Assembly (NCBI RefSeq): GCF_009806555.1
Contig: NZ_VUOK01000054.1
Span: forward strand, 1-64,000
Direction: 5' to 3'
Length of the DNA stretch: 64,000 nucleotides
Origin: Methylobacterium sp. 2A
GTDB lineage: Bacteria; Pseudomonadota; Alphaproteobacteria; Rhizobiales; Beijerinckiaceae
Both the position numbers and the translations under genes were made by a program. Numbering within the stretch: position 1 is the stretch's first letter; each line of letters begins with the position of its first letter. A model generated the notes under the pieces. The model was not told the origin of the DNA. It worked only from the letters and a program-made list of their open reading frames with translations, and did not search any database. Of this stretch, positions 1-8,354 are shown one piece after another.

Positions 1-1223
1 TCCCTCCCCCCCTGTGGGGGAGGGCGATTGCATATGAGTAGATTGGCAGTTGCTCTGTCATCGGCGATCGACTCTGACCACGTCTTCCCCCTGGGAGGGA
101 CTGGTCATGGTCGAGGATCTTCTGCTCATCCTGCGCGCGGTTCGGGACCCGCGCGACTACACCGCCCGTCACGACTTGGGCGAACTGCTGTTCCTGGCGC
201 TGTGCGGGCTGATGTGCGGGGAGAAGACCTGCGTCGACATCGCCGACTTTGCCGCAGCCCACGCGGCCGAGTTCGGCGAGGTTCTGCCGCTGCGCCACGG
301 GACGCCCAGCCACGATACGGTTTCTCGGGTGCTGCGCCTGCTCGATCGGCGCGCCCTGGAGGGCGCCCTGAGTGCCTGCCTGTCGGCCCTGGGTCGGCAT
401 CTGCGCGCCGGGCGGGTGCTGGCGGTGGACGGCAAGACGCTGCGGCGCGCCTACGAGGCCGGCCAAAGCCACAGGCCGCCGGTGATGGTGAGCGTGTTCG
501 ACAGCTTCACCCGCCTGTCGATCGCCCAGGGCCGGGCGGAGGCCGGCGGCGAGGCCGAGATGGCCCGCCGCCTGCTTGCCAGCCTCACGGCCAAGGGCTG
601 CACGGTCACGGCCGACGCGCTGCACTGCCGGCCCGACACCGCCGCGGTGATCCGCACGGCCGGCGCCGACTACGTGCTCGGCCTGAAGACGAACCAGCCC
701 AAGCTGTACGCCCTCGCCCAGGCCAGCTTCGCCCGGGCGAGGACCGGGCCGGGCTACGCCGACCAGGACGAGGGTCATGGCCGGCTGGTGCGGCGTGCGG
801 CCCGCGTCGTGGCGGCGCCGGCCGAGGCTCGGGCGCTGCTGCCGGGGCTGGCCGCGTTCGGGCAGATCGTCAGCCTGCGCCAGACCGCCGATGGCCGGAG
901 CGAGGAGCACACGCGCCTGTTCGCGCTGTCGCGCCGGCTGGCGCCGAGCCGACTGGCCCTGCTGGTGCGGGCGCATTGGGGCATCGAGAACCACCTGCAC
1001 TGGCCGCTCGACGTGATCTTCCACGAGGACGACGCCCGATCGCGCAAGAACAACGCTCCGGACAACCTCGCTTTGCTGCGGCGGCTGGCCCGCAACATCT
1101 GGGAAGCACATCCCTCCGACCTGCCGATCCGCAAGAAAATAAAGCAGGCTTCTTGGAGCAAAGACTTCCTCTTCAATGCCTTTGCTCATGTGCAATAGCC
1201 CTCCCCCCCAGAGGGGGGAGGGA
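1..1223 (+). mobile_element. ISAs1-family insertion sequence, apparently complete
   Basis: One transposase gene lies between imperfect terminal inverted repeats. Positions 21-38 read AGGGCGATTGCATATGAG, and the reverse complement of 1185-1202 reads AGGGCTATTGCACATGAG (16 of 18 identical). Each end also carries a whole G/C palindrome: CCCTCCCCC at 2-10 pairs with GGGGGAGGG at 16-24, and CCCTCCCCCC at 1199-1208 pairs with GGGGGGAGGG at 1213-1222. A similar palindrome stands alone at 14975-14999, so the element may have inserted into a copy or may carry one at each end. The exact outer boundary and target duplication cannot be fixed because the window starts here. Confidence 0.8.
107..1198 (+). 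CDS. ISAs1-family DDE transposase
   Basis: This 363-residue protein catalyses transposition of the surrounding element. The ATG at 107 is preceded by GGGAGGGA at about 92-99, which favours it over an upstream in-frame start at 50. Candidate DDE residues sit in LAVDGKTLRRA, TADALHCRPDT and the C-terminal HWGIENHLHWPLDVIF block, which is typical of IS4-like/ISAs1 enzymes. Length is normal for the family and the frame is unbroken, so it may be active. The TAG stop at 1196-1198 falls inside the right inverted repeat, so the gene fills the element. Confidence 0.9.
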   Translation: MVEDLLLILRAVRDPRDYTARHDLGELLFLALCGLMCGEKTCVDIADFAAAHAAEFGEVLPLRHGTPSHDTVSRVLRLLDRRALEGALSACLSALGRHLRAGRVLAVDGKTLRRAYEAGQSHRPPVMVSVFDSFTRLSIAQGRAEAGGEAEMARRLLASLTAKGCTVTADALHCRPDTAAVIRTAGADYVLGLKTNQPKLYALAQASFARARTGPGYADQDEGHGRLVRRAARVVAAPAEARALLPGLAAFGQIVSLRQTADGRSEEHTRLFALSRRLAPSRLALLVRAHWGIENHLHWPLDVIFHEDDARSRKNNAPDNLALLRRLARNIWEAHPSDLPIRKKIKQASWSKDFLFNAFAHVQ

Positions 1224-1369
1224 GAGACGCGGAGCCGGAGGCCCATCTTCTCCAACGCAAATATCTGAATCGAAAAACATCAGGATGAGGCTGCGGGTCG
1301 TAGACCGCCCCCGTCATCCCCCTGTCGCGCCGACCTGCCATGGGCGCCCCACCATTTGGAGGGGTTCCA

Positions 1370-2938
1370 ATGTCCGCGAGTCGCCGTCAGATCCTGCTCT
1401 CCGGAGGCGCGGGCCTCGTCGGGCTGGCCTCCGGCCTCACCCGCCCCAGCTTGAGCCGCGCCGCCGACCGGCCGCTCCTGACCCACGGGCTCCAATCGGG
1501 CGATGTCGGCACCGACTCGGCGGTGGTCTGGGCGCGGTCCGACCGGCCCGCCCGGGCGATCATCGAATGGGCCACCACCGAGAGCTTTTCCAACATCCAG
1601 GGCGTCTTCGCCGACGCACTCCCGGAGACCGACGGCACCGTCAAGGTGGCGCTGACCGGCCTGCCGGCGGGCCAGGACATTTTTTATCGCGTCCGCCTCC
1701 AGGATAGCGCCGCGCCGACCATCGTCGGTCCGGCTCAGGTGGGGCGGTTCCGCACCGCGCCGGCGGATCGGCGCTCGGTGTCGTTCTGCTGGTCGGGCGA
1801 CACGGCCGGCCAGGGCTGGGGCATCGACGAGGCCCGCGGCGGCATGACGATCTATTCCGCCATCCTGAAGAACCGGCCGGACTTCTTCATCCATTCCGGC
1901 GACACGATCTACGCCGACGGGCCGATCCAGTCCGAGGTGAAGCTCCCCGACGGCAGCCTCTGGCGGAACCGGGTGACCGAGGCGGTCTCCAAGCCCGCCG
2001 AAACCCTCGAAGAATTCCGCGGCCGGCACAAGTACAACCTCACCGACCGGAACGTGCTGGCGATGAACGCCGCCGTGCCGATCCTGGCGCAGTGGGACGA
2101 CCACGAGGTCACCAACAACTGGTGGCCGGGCGAGCCGCTGACCCGCGCCGAGCACCTGAAGAAGAAATACGCCGACCCGAACGTCCTGGCCCTTCAGCTG
2201 CGCGCCGCGAAGGCGTTCCACGAATACATGCCGATGCGCTTCGAGCCGTCCGAGCCCGGCCGCGTCTACCGCAAGATCGGCTACGGCCCGCTGGTCGACG
2301 TGTTCATGCTCGACATGCGCTCCTACCGGGGGCCGAACGGCGAGAACACGCAGGCCGCGTACGGGCCGGATTCCTATTTCCTGGGGCCGCAGCAGATCGC
2401 GTGGCTGAAGCGGGCGCTGCTGGACTCCCGCGCGACCTGGAAGGTGATCGCCGCCGACATGCCGCTCGGCCTCGTGGTGACGTACGACGTCGATCGGAAC
2501 TTCGGCTCGGAGGCGGTGGCGCAGGGCGACGGGCCGCCCCTCGGGCGCGAGCTGGAGATCGCCGACCTGCTGCGCTTCATCAAGAATGCGGGGATCCGCA
2601 ACACGGTGTGGCTCACGGCCGACGTGCACTACACGGCCGCCCACTACTACGATCCCAACAAGGCGCAGTTTCAGGATTTCGAGCCGTTCTGGGAGTTCGT
2701 GTCCGGGCCGCTGCACGCCGGCACCTTCGGGCCGAACACGCTGGACAACACGTTCGGGCCGCAGTTGCGCTTCGTGAAGGCGCCCGAGAAGGGGCAGGTG
2801 AACCTGTCACCGGCCGCCGGCTACCAGTTCTTCGGCCATGTCGCGGTCGACGGCCGGACCGAGCAGATGACGGTGACGCTCAAGGACGCGGCCGACACGG
2901 ATCTCTGGCACGTGACGCTCGATCCCGTGAAGGCGTGA
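1370..2938 (+). CDS. phoD: PhoD-like alkaline phosphatase/phosphodiesterase, Tat-exported
   Basis: Predicted to release phosphate from phosphomono- or diesters outside the cytoplasm. The 522-residue product starts with a twin-arginine signal (SRRQILLSG, residues 4-12) and an Ala-rich hydrophobic stretch. A PhoD N-terminal beta domain follows, then a metallophosphatase core with SGDTIYADGP near residue 173, WDDHEVTNNWWPG near 241 and ADVHYTA near 417, the usual metal-ligand regions. The ATG at 1370 has TTGGAGGGG just upstream (1356-1364); the in-frame ATG at 1340 has no such site. It stands alone between the insertion sequence and a convergent CBS gene. No Pho box was seen. Family assignment is firm; substrate is inferred. 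Confidence 0.92.
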   Translation: MSASRRQILLSGGAGLVGLASGLTRPSLSRAADRPLLTHGLQSGDVGTDSAVVWARSDRPARAIIEWATTESFSNIQGVFADALPETDGTVKVALTGLPAGQDIFYRVRLQDSAAPTIVGPAQVGRFRTAPADRRSVSFCWSGDTAGQGWGIDEARGGMTIYSAILKNRPDFFIHSGDTIYADGPIQSEVKLPDGSLWRNRVTEAVSKPAETLEEFRGRHKYNLTDRNVLAMNAAVPILAQWDDHEVTNNWWPGEPLTRAEHLKKKYADPNVLALQLRAAKAFHEYMPMRFEPSEPGRVYRKIGYGPLVDVFMLDMRSYRGPNGENTQAAYGPDSYFLGPQQIAWLKRALLDSRATWKVIAADMPLGLVVTYDVDRNFGSEAVAQGDGPPLGRELEIADLLRFIKNAGIRNTVWLTADVHYTAAHYYDPNKAQFQDFEPFWEFVSGPLHAGTFGPNTLDNTFGPQLRFVKAPEKGQVNLSPAAGYQFFGHVAVDGRTEQMTVTLKDAADTDLWHVTLDPVKA

Positions 2939-2950
2939 AGGGACGCTTTT

Positions 2951-2972
2951 CCCCTCCCCCTTGCGGGGAGGA
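2951..2972. repeat. G/C palindrome, possible terminator of phoD
   Basis: CTCCCC (2954-2959) and GGGGAG (2965-2970) form a short hairpin just after the phoD stop. It resembles the palindromes at the insertion-sequence ends and at 14975-14999. No T-run follows, so termination activity is uncertain. Confidence 0.5.
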
Positions 2973-3034
2973 GAGAGCATCTCGGCGCACGAAGCGTGAA
3001 TCCGCTTGGCCAAAGGAAGGGAGAGTCGGCCCTC

Positions 3035-3466
3035 CTACGCCATCGTGATGTAATCCCGCAGGGCCTGATGCTCGGCCTCCACGGTGGCGATCTTGCGCGC
3101 CACCACGTCGCCGATCGAGACCAGCCCGATCAGGCGCCCGTCCTCGCAGACTGGGACGTGGCGGAAGCGTCCGTCGGTCATCAGCGTCATGACCTCCTCG
3201 ATCGTCGCGCTCCGACCGCAGGTCGTGACGTCTGCCGTCATGTGGGCCGAGACCGGCGCGTCGAAGGCCGAGCCGCCGTGCCGGGCCAGCGCCCGCATGA
3301 TGTCCCGCTCGGAGATGATGCCGGCCACCGATCCGTCGGCATGGGCGACCACCAGGGCGCCGATGCGCCGGTCGGCGAGGATCTGGATGACCTCCTCGAG
3401 GGTCTTGTCCGGGCTCACGGTGACGACGGAGCTGCCCTTCTCGGCCAGGATGCGTGCGACGGTCAT
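3035..3466 (-). CDS. CBS-domain pair protein
   Basis: This 143-residue cytoplasmic protein consists almost entirely of two CBS domains (about residues 8-62 and 75-130). Recognisable pieces are VVTVSPDKTLEEVIQILADR, GIISERDIMRAL, RHVPVCEDGRLIG and LVSIGDVV. Stand-alone CBS pairs bind adenine nucleotides, or sometimes NADH, and adjust the activity of partner proteins. The partner is not obvious here: the neighbour upstream on the same strand is a rhomboid protease about 130 bp away. The gene is convergent with phoD. Function beyond nucleotide sensing is not predicted. Confidence 0.85.
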   Translation of the reverse strand: MTVARILAEKGSSVVTVSPDKTLEEVIQILADRRIGALVVAHADGSVAGIISERDIMRALARHGGSAFDAPVSAHMTADVTTCGRSATIEEVMTLMTDGRFRHVPVCEDGRLIGLVSIGDVVARKIATVEAEHQALRDYITMA

Positions 3467-3597
3467 GGCTCTCTCCCTTGTGACGCGTCCGGTGCGCCGT
3501 CAGCCCGCGGCGCCTGGATTACGCTGTCGGCCGGGTTGGCCCCGGCTCCTTCACAATGCGGCGAGTGTGTGGCCGTTTCGCCCCGTTGGCAAGGTGC

Positions 3598-4419
3598 TCA
3601 GGCCTTCACCGCCTCCCGCGGATCCAGGAACGGGAACATCAGGAAGCCCACGATGAACCCGCCGAGATGCGCGTCCCACGCGATGGCGGCGCTCTGGCCC
3701 ACGAACGGCACGCTGATGAGGCCGAACAGCAGGTTGGTCACGAGCCAGATCGCCAGGAACGACACCGCCGTCCGGTTGCGCAGGAGTTCGGGAATGGTCT
3801 CCACCGGCCGGCGCGGCGGCAATTGCCAGGGCGGGCCGGCGTAGCCCGAGACCGGCGGCTGGAACACGAACCGGGCGGCGGCGGCCATCAGGGCCGAGAT
3901 TCCCGCCGAGGCGCCCACCAGCGGCCCCGCGCTCAGGGGATCGACCAGCACGTGCAGCAGGCCCCCGGCCGCGGTGCCCGCGAGCGCGATCACCCCGTAG
4001 CGCCAGGCGCCGCAGCGGCGGGCGACCGGCGAGCCGAAGGCGGCGAGCCAGACGCTGTTGAAGATCACGTGCATCCACGATCCGTGGAGCAGCGCGTAGG
4101 TCGCCAGCGTCCAGGGCTGGACCGCGTGCTCGCCCGCGATGTAGCGCGCGAAGGCCTCGCGCGCCGCCTGGAGGCCCGGATCGCCCGAATCACCGGCCGC
4201 GCGGATCACCTCCGCGGCCTGACCGGGATCGAACCACAGGGTCCAGCGGGCCGGCACCAGCGCGAGATCGAGGACGAGGCTGATGTCCCAGGTGTCCGGC
4301 AGAAGGAATTCGCGCACCGCCTGGATCGCCAGCAGAAGCCCGATCGAGAGCGTGACGATCCCCGGCATGTTGAACACCGGGACGCGGCTCTGCCGCGGGA
4401 ATTCGGGGGAGGCATCCAT
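3598..4419 (-). CDS. Rhomboid-family intramembrane serine protease
   Basis: Predicted polytopic inner-membrane protease that cuts transmembrane substrates. The 273-residue reading contains the GASAG catalytic serine motif near residue 166 in a membrane segment, and a histidine in AHLGGFIVG near residue 246, completing a Ser-His dyad. HGSWMHVIFNSVWL is the conserved HxxxxHxxxN-type region of rhomboids. A soluble loop after the first helix (residues ~50-85) is common in alphaproteobacterial members. The ATG at 4419 was preferred to a TTG start at 4455; neither has a strong ribosome site. Substrates are unknown. Confidence 0.85.
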   Translation of the reverse strand: MDASPEFPRQSRVPVFNMPGIVTLSIGLLLAIQAVREFLLPDTWDISLVLDLALVPARWTLWFDPGQAAEVIRAAGDSGDPGLQAAREAFARYIAGEHAVQPWTLATYALLHGSWMHVIFNSVWLAAFGSPVARRCGAWRYGVIALAGTAAGGLLHVLVDPLSAGPLVGASAGISALMAAAARFVFQPPVSGYAGPPWQLPPRRPVETIPELLRNRTAVSFLAIWLVTNLLFGLISVPFVGQSAAIAWDAHLGGFIVGFLMFPFLDPREAVKA

Positions 4420-4752
4420 CGCGGCACCATGTCGGGGCTCGGGGCGGGTGGGCAAGCCCCGGCGACGTATCGAATCCGGAGAACGAGGACCGGCCCACCG
4501 CCCGAGGTGACGCCGAGTTTACCTGTAGAGACGGGCGCAGATCTGATCGTTCCCCACGCGGCGGTTCCGACTGCGTTTGCCCGCCGGCCCGCGATGCCGC
4601 GCATTGCGATTGTCTCCCCGGCGCCGAAGCGGTACCGCCGGCACGGCGCGTGCGCCGGGACGCCGTGAGCGCCCGGAACGGCCGGCTACAGCCTCGCGGA
4701 TGTACCAGAACGATCCAGGGATGAACCACAGGCGTTTAGAGTCGGGACACCG

Positions 4753-5355
4753 ATGAAGCATCCCACCAGCCGTATGCTCCACGCCTACTGGGAGCGCCTG
4801 CGCGGCGAGCGCGCCGCGCCGGAGCGGGGCGAGATCGAGCCCGGGGAGATCCGCCACCTTCTGGCCGACAGCCTGATCCTGGAACTCGACATGGCGGCCT
4901 GCACGGCCACCATCCGGCTCGCGGGGACGCGGGTCTGCGCCCTGTACGGCCGGGAATTGAAGGGGCACCCCTTCTCTGTCCTGTGGGGGGCCCAGGGGGC
5001 CGACCCCTGGCGAATCGTCGAGATCGTCGCCAGCGACACCCTCGGCGTCGTGGCGGGCCTGCACGGCACCAACGCGGCCGGCGAGGCGGCCGCCCTCGAA
5101 CTCCTGCTCCTGCCCCTGCGCCATCGCGGCCGCACGCAGGTCCGCGCCCTCGGCGCCCTCAGCCTCGACGGAACGCCCCCCTGGATCGGCCTGCGCCCGC
5201 TCGTGACGGCGGAGACCACCTCGCTGCGCATCCTGCCGAGCCGCCGGCCGGACACCCTGCCGCCGCCGCGCCCGGCCGTCCGGTCGAGTGCCGGCTACCC
5301 GGTGCCGGTGCGCCGCGGCCACCTCCTCGTCCATGCCGGCGGACGGGGCGTCTGA
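4753..5355 (+). CDS. PAS-domain (PAS_5 type) protein
   Basis: This 200-residue protein matches the alphaproteobacterial PAS_5 family. An N-terminal helix (MLHAYWERLRGERAAPERGE) is followed by a sensor-like core with LILELDMAACTATIRLAGTRVCALYGRELKG and a GLRPLVTAE end. There is no kinase, cyclase or DNA-binding domain, so it is either a single-domain sensor acting on a partner or a soluble regulator. The C-terminal 40 residues are Pro/Arg-rich and probably disordered. It sits upstream of a PilZ gene on the same strand, 143 bp apart, and may share a signalling context with it. Ligand unknown. Confidence 0.75.
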   Translation: MKHPTSRMLHAYWERLRGERAAPERGEIEPGEIRHLLADSLILELDMAACTATIRLAGTRVCALYGRELKGHPFSVLWGAQGADPWRIVEIVASDTLGVVAGLHGTNAAGEAAALELLLLPLRHRGRTQVRALGALSLDGTPPWIGLRPLVTAETTSLRILPSRRPDTLPPPRPAVRSSAGYPVPVRRGHLLVHAGGRGV

Positions 5356-5498
5356 GGCGCCCACCGAGACTCTTCAAGTCTGGTCACCCGACGCGCGTTA
5401 ATAGAAGAGGACCACAACGCCGGGAGGAAAAAAGGGTTTCGTAACGGTCCCGGTCTAGTCTCCGACTCTGCTGATCGCGGAGGAGGATCAATCCCGGG

Positions 5499-6137
5499 AT
5501 GATCGCGGTCGACCTCACCGCCGAGATGGAGCCGCGGGCTGTGCCCGGCCCGGTGCGGAGCGCCTCGGACGAGCGCCGGCACCAGCGCGTGCGGGTCTCG
5601 GTGCTCGGCCGCTACATGCTGGCGGACCGGCGCGAATATCCCTGCCAGACCGTGGACATGTCGCCGGGGGGCGTCCGCCTGACCTGCGCGGTCCTGGGCG
5701 AGGTCGGCGAGCGGGTGGTTCTCTATCTGGAGCATATCGGCCGGATCGAGGGACGGATCGCCCGCCGCTGCAGCGACGGGTTCGCGGTCCAGCTCAATGC
5801 CACCCCGCGCAAGCGCGACAAGCTCGCCTCCCAGCTGACGTGGCTCGCCAACCGGGAGATGCTCGGCCTGCCGGAGGGGCGCTCGCACGAACGCCTCGTG
5901 CCGACGCAACCCGGGGTCACCCTGCGCATCGACGGCCATCAGGAGATCCAGGCGCGGCTCATCGACATCTCCCTCTCGGGCGCCGCGATCGCCTGCCCGA
6001 TGACGCTGCCGCTCGGAATCGCCGTGACCGTGGGCAGCACGCCGGGGCGGCTGGTGCGCTACTTCGAGGGCGGGTTCGGCGTGCAGTTCCTGCTGCCGCT
6101 CTCCGCCGACCGCTTCCACGCCGGGATGACGCTGTAG
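5499..6137 (+). CDS. Tandem PilZ-domain protein
   Basis: This 212-residue cytoplasmic protein has two PilZ-like halves. The first (about residues 20-110) has RRHQRVRVSVLGRYML, fitting the RxxxR c-di-GMP motif, followed by DMSPGGVRL, fitting D/NxSxxG. The second (about 125-205) has IDISLSGAAI but a weaker N-terminal arginine motif. PilZ proteins bind c-di-GMP and alter motility, polysaccharide export or enzymes. The start at 5499 is supported by GGAGGAGG about 15 bp upstream. It is convergent with the Sco1 gene, with two strong hairpins between them. Confidence 0.85.
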   Translation: MIAVDLTAEMEPRAVPGPVRSASDERRHQRVRVSVLGRYMLADRREYPCQTVDMSPGGVRLTCAVLGEVGERVVLYLEHIGRIEGRIARRCSDGFAVQLNATPRKRDKLASQLTWLANREMLGLPEGRSHERLVPTQPGVTLRIDGHQEIQARLIDISLSGAAIACPMTLPLGIAVTVGSTPGRLVRYFEGGFGVQFLLPLSADRFHAGMTL

Positions 6138-6182
6138 GCGGCGCCACTGCCGGACTTCGCTCCAGGTCTTGAGGACAAGATC

Positions 6183-6227
6183 CTCGGGGCCTGCCCCGAG
6201 ACCCCGCCAAAGGGATGATCCCTTTGG
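6183..6227. terminator. Double hairpin between convergent genes
   Basis: Two perfect inverted repeats lie back to back: CTCGGGGC (6183-6190) with GCCCCGAG (6193-6200), and CCAAAGGGA (6207-6215) with TCCCTTTGG (6219-6227). The position between the ends of the PilZ gene (+) and the Sco1 gene (-) suits a bidirectional terminator. The pair may also be a dispersed intergenic repeat. Confidence 0.7.
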
Positions 6228-6238
6228 AATTTCCCGAT

Positions 6239-6820
6239 TCAGATCTTCTTGGCGAGCTGCGCCGCGGTTTCGGCGGCGGGCCGGGAGAGGTCCAGGGCGC
6301 CGAGGAAGCGGTTCTGCGCGTCCATCACGTACACGATGGCGGTGTGCTCCATCGTGTAGTCGCCGTCCTTGGCCGGGACCTTGCGGGCATAGGCGCGATA
6401 CGCCTTCTCGGCGGCCGTGACCTGCTCGGGCGTGCCGGTCAGCCCGGTGATCCGCGGGTCGAAGCTCGACAGATACGCCTTCAGGCTCGCCGGGTCGTCG
6501 CGCTCGGGATCGACCGTGACGAAGGCTACCCGCATGTGTTCGGCCCTGGGCCCGAGGGCGGCCAGCACGTCCGAGACCTGCTGCAGCGTCGTGGGGCAGA
6601 CATCCGGGCAATGGGTGAATCCGAAGAACACGAGGTGCGTCGCCCCCGCGAAGTCGCGCTCGGTGACGGTGCGGCCGTCCTGATCGACCAGCGTGAACGG
6701 GCCGCCGACGCCGGGCACGCCCACCGGCGCCTTCTCGGGCATGAAGGCGAACACCGCCGCCCCCGTGATGCCGACGAGGCCGAGGCAGAAGGCGAGGAGC
6801 GGGATGAGGGCGCGGCGCAT
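6239..6820 (-). CDS. SCO1/SenC family copper chaperone
   Basis: Likely delivers copper to the CuA site of cytochrome oxidase in the periplasm. The 193-residue protein has an N-terminal membrane anchor (residues 5-26) and a thioredoxin-like fold carrying the copper-binding CPDVC motif (71-75). A histidine in YTMEHTAIVYV near residue 160 completes the usual Cys-Cys-His set. FVTVDPERDDP is also typical. The ATG at 6820 starts the anchor; a longer frame to 7114 has no homology-like content. It may be cotranscribed with the PRC-barrel gene 110 bp upstream. Confidence 0.9.
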   Translation of the reverse strand: MRRALIPLLAFCLGLVGITGAAVFAFMPEKAPVGVPGVGGPFTLVDQDGRTVTERDFAGATHLVFFGFTHCPDVCPTTLQQVSDVLAALGPRAEHMRVAFVTVDPERDDPASLKAYLSSFDPRITGLTGTPEQVTAAEKAYRAYARKVPAKDGDYTMEHTAIVYVMDAQNRFLGALDLSRPAAETAAQLAKKI

Positions 6821-6929
6821 CGTGTCGGACTCCGACCTCAGGACGGAGGCTGGCACAGCACGGAACCGCGCGCGGAGGCAAGCGGGCCGGGTGTCGCCGG
6901 CCCGGGCGCCGCGCCCGTCAGGGCTGCCG

Positions 6930-7430
6930 TCAGGGCTTCTTGTTGGCCGGCTCGCCCGCGGGACTTGCGGGGGCGGCCCCCTTCGGCGGCTCCTTGCCGA
7001 GGTAGATATATTCGGGCGCGGCGCGGAGCTGATCCTTGGTGGTGTCGATCCGGGCCTGGAGCGTCTTGTCGTCGGTCCGGCTGAGCGTGAGCACGGACGG
7101 GTCGACCGCGACATATTTCGAGCCGAGCCCCAGGAAGCCGCCGACCCCGATCACCCAGGACTTCACGGTGTTCTTCTCGTCGAGGACGATGTCGGCGATC
7201 TGCCCGATCGTCTCGTTGGCGCCGTTCACGACGCTCGTGCCGATGAGCCTGCTGGCGACCCGGTCGTCGGGATTCTGGGCCACGAATGTCGGCCGCAGGT
7301 TGTCGGCCATGGTGGCGGGCTGCCCCGGGACCGGGGCCGCGGCGCTGCCGGAATTCGGGCCGGCATTCTGGGCCGAGGCGGTGGCGAGGCCGGCCAGCAG
7401 GAGGGCCGAGGCGAGGAGCGGTTTGCGCAT
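6930..7430 (-). CDS. Exported PRC-barrel domain protein
   Basis: This 166-residue protein has a signal peptide (MRKPLLASALLLAGLATASA) and a PRC-barrel core at about 55-125 (RLIGTSVVNGANETIGQIAD, SWVIGVGGFLGLG). A Pro/Ala/Lys-rich tail follows. PRC-barrels are small beta-barrels found in the photosynthetic reaction centre H subunit, RimM and many alphaproteobacterial periplasmic proteins of unknown role. The ATG at 7430 is chosen because it starts the signal peptide directly. No partner can be named. Confidence 0.85.
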   Translation of the reverse strand: MRKPLLASALLLAGLATASAQNAGPNSGSAAAPVPGQPATMADNLRPTFVAQNPDDRVASRLIGTSVVNGANETIGQIADIVLDEKNTVKSWVIGVGGFLGLGSKYVAVDPSVLTLSRTDDKTLQARIDTTKDQLRAAPEYIYLGKEPPKGAAPASPAGEPANKKP

Positions 7431-7607
7431 CGGATCAGGTCTTTCGAAGAAGGCCGCGGACGCGGGTGGCGCCGCCATAAGGCTCTGGCGGAGCTTAAGT
7501 TCCGCACGATCTGCCGGGCGTCGCCGAACGCGTGGCGGTTTGCCGGCTGAGCATCAGCGCGGCGGCCCTTTGACGGCGCAGCGGCCGGCCCTCACAAGGG
7601 GCCGGCC

Positions 7608-8078
7608 ATGCTCCGCCTCGCCCTCTACCAGCCCGACATCCCCCAGAACACCGGCACGATGCTGCGCATGGCGGCCTGCCTCGGCCTTGCCGTCGAGATC
7701 GTGGAGCCCGCGGGCTTCGACGTTTCGGACCGGCACCTGCGCCGCTCGGGCCTCGACTATCTCGACCACGTGGCGATCACCCGGCACCGCTCCTTCGCGG
7801 CCTTCGAGGCGTGGCGGGCCGAGGCCGGGATCCGGCTTGTGCTCGCCACCACGGCCGGCGCCCTGCCCCACACGGATTTCGCCTTCCGCCTGGACGATTG
7901 CCTGATGGTCGGGCGCGAATCCGCCGGCGTTCCGGAGGCGGTGCACGCGGCGGCGGATGCCCGGGTGGTGGTGCCGATCCGACCCGGTTTACGCTCCCTC
8001 AACGTGGCGGTGGCAGCCGCGATGATCACCGGCGAGGCGCTGCGGCAGGTGGCGGGGTCGGCGCGGCTGGACGTTTAG
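7608..8078 (+). CDS. trmL: tRNA (cytidine/uridine-34 2'-O)-methyltransferase TrmL
   Basis: SPOUT-class enzyme that methylates the ribose of the wobble base of tRNA-Leu isoacceptors using S-adenosylmethionine. The 156-residue sequence is the usual family length. It contains LYQPDIPQNTGTMLRMAACL at the start, LMVGRESAGVPE (SPOUT motif 2) and VPIRPGLRSLNVAVAAAM (motif 3 knot), all diagnostic. It is divergent from the PRC-barrel gene, and no operon partner is evident. Confidence 0.95.
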   Translation: MLRLALYQPDIPQNTGTMLRMAACLGLAVEIVEPAGFDVSDRHLRRSGLDYLDHVAITRHRSFAAFEAWRAEAGIRLVLATTAGALPHTDFAFRLDDCLMVGRESAGVPEAVHAAADARVVVPIRPGLRSLNVAVAAAMITGEALRQVAGSARLDV

Positions 8079-8200
8079 GACCGGCGTTCGGCGAAAGGGT
8101 CACGACACGGGCGACATGCGTCGGGGGACGGCGACAGCGCGCCTCCGCAGGATGCTCAAAAGCGGACATCGATATTGCGATTCGCGCACCGCGGACCGCG

Positions 8201-8333
8201 ATGATTAAATCATTCCATGAATACATGGCCCGCCCGATACCGTACATTTACATAGGCTAAAGCAGTTTCAAATTACTGGCGCAATACGTCTCGAAACATA
8301 ATTTTAACACGCGCATGCTAATCTACGCTGGTC
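8201..8333. promoter_or_regulatory. AT-rich upstream region of the chemoreceptor gene, with small palindromes
   Basis: The 276 bp between trmL and the chemoreceptor gene become AT-rich from about 8160. Two palindromes are visible: ATGATTAAATCAT at 8201-8213, and CCATG/CATGG spaced by AATA at 8215-8228. These could be operator or promoter elements, but no regulator family can be named. Confidence 0.35.
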
Positions 8334-8354
8334 GTGCGACCCGTGTGTGTGATC

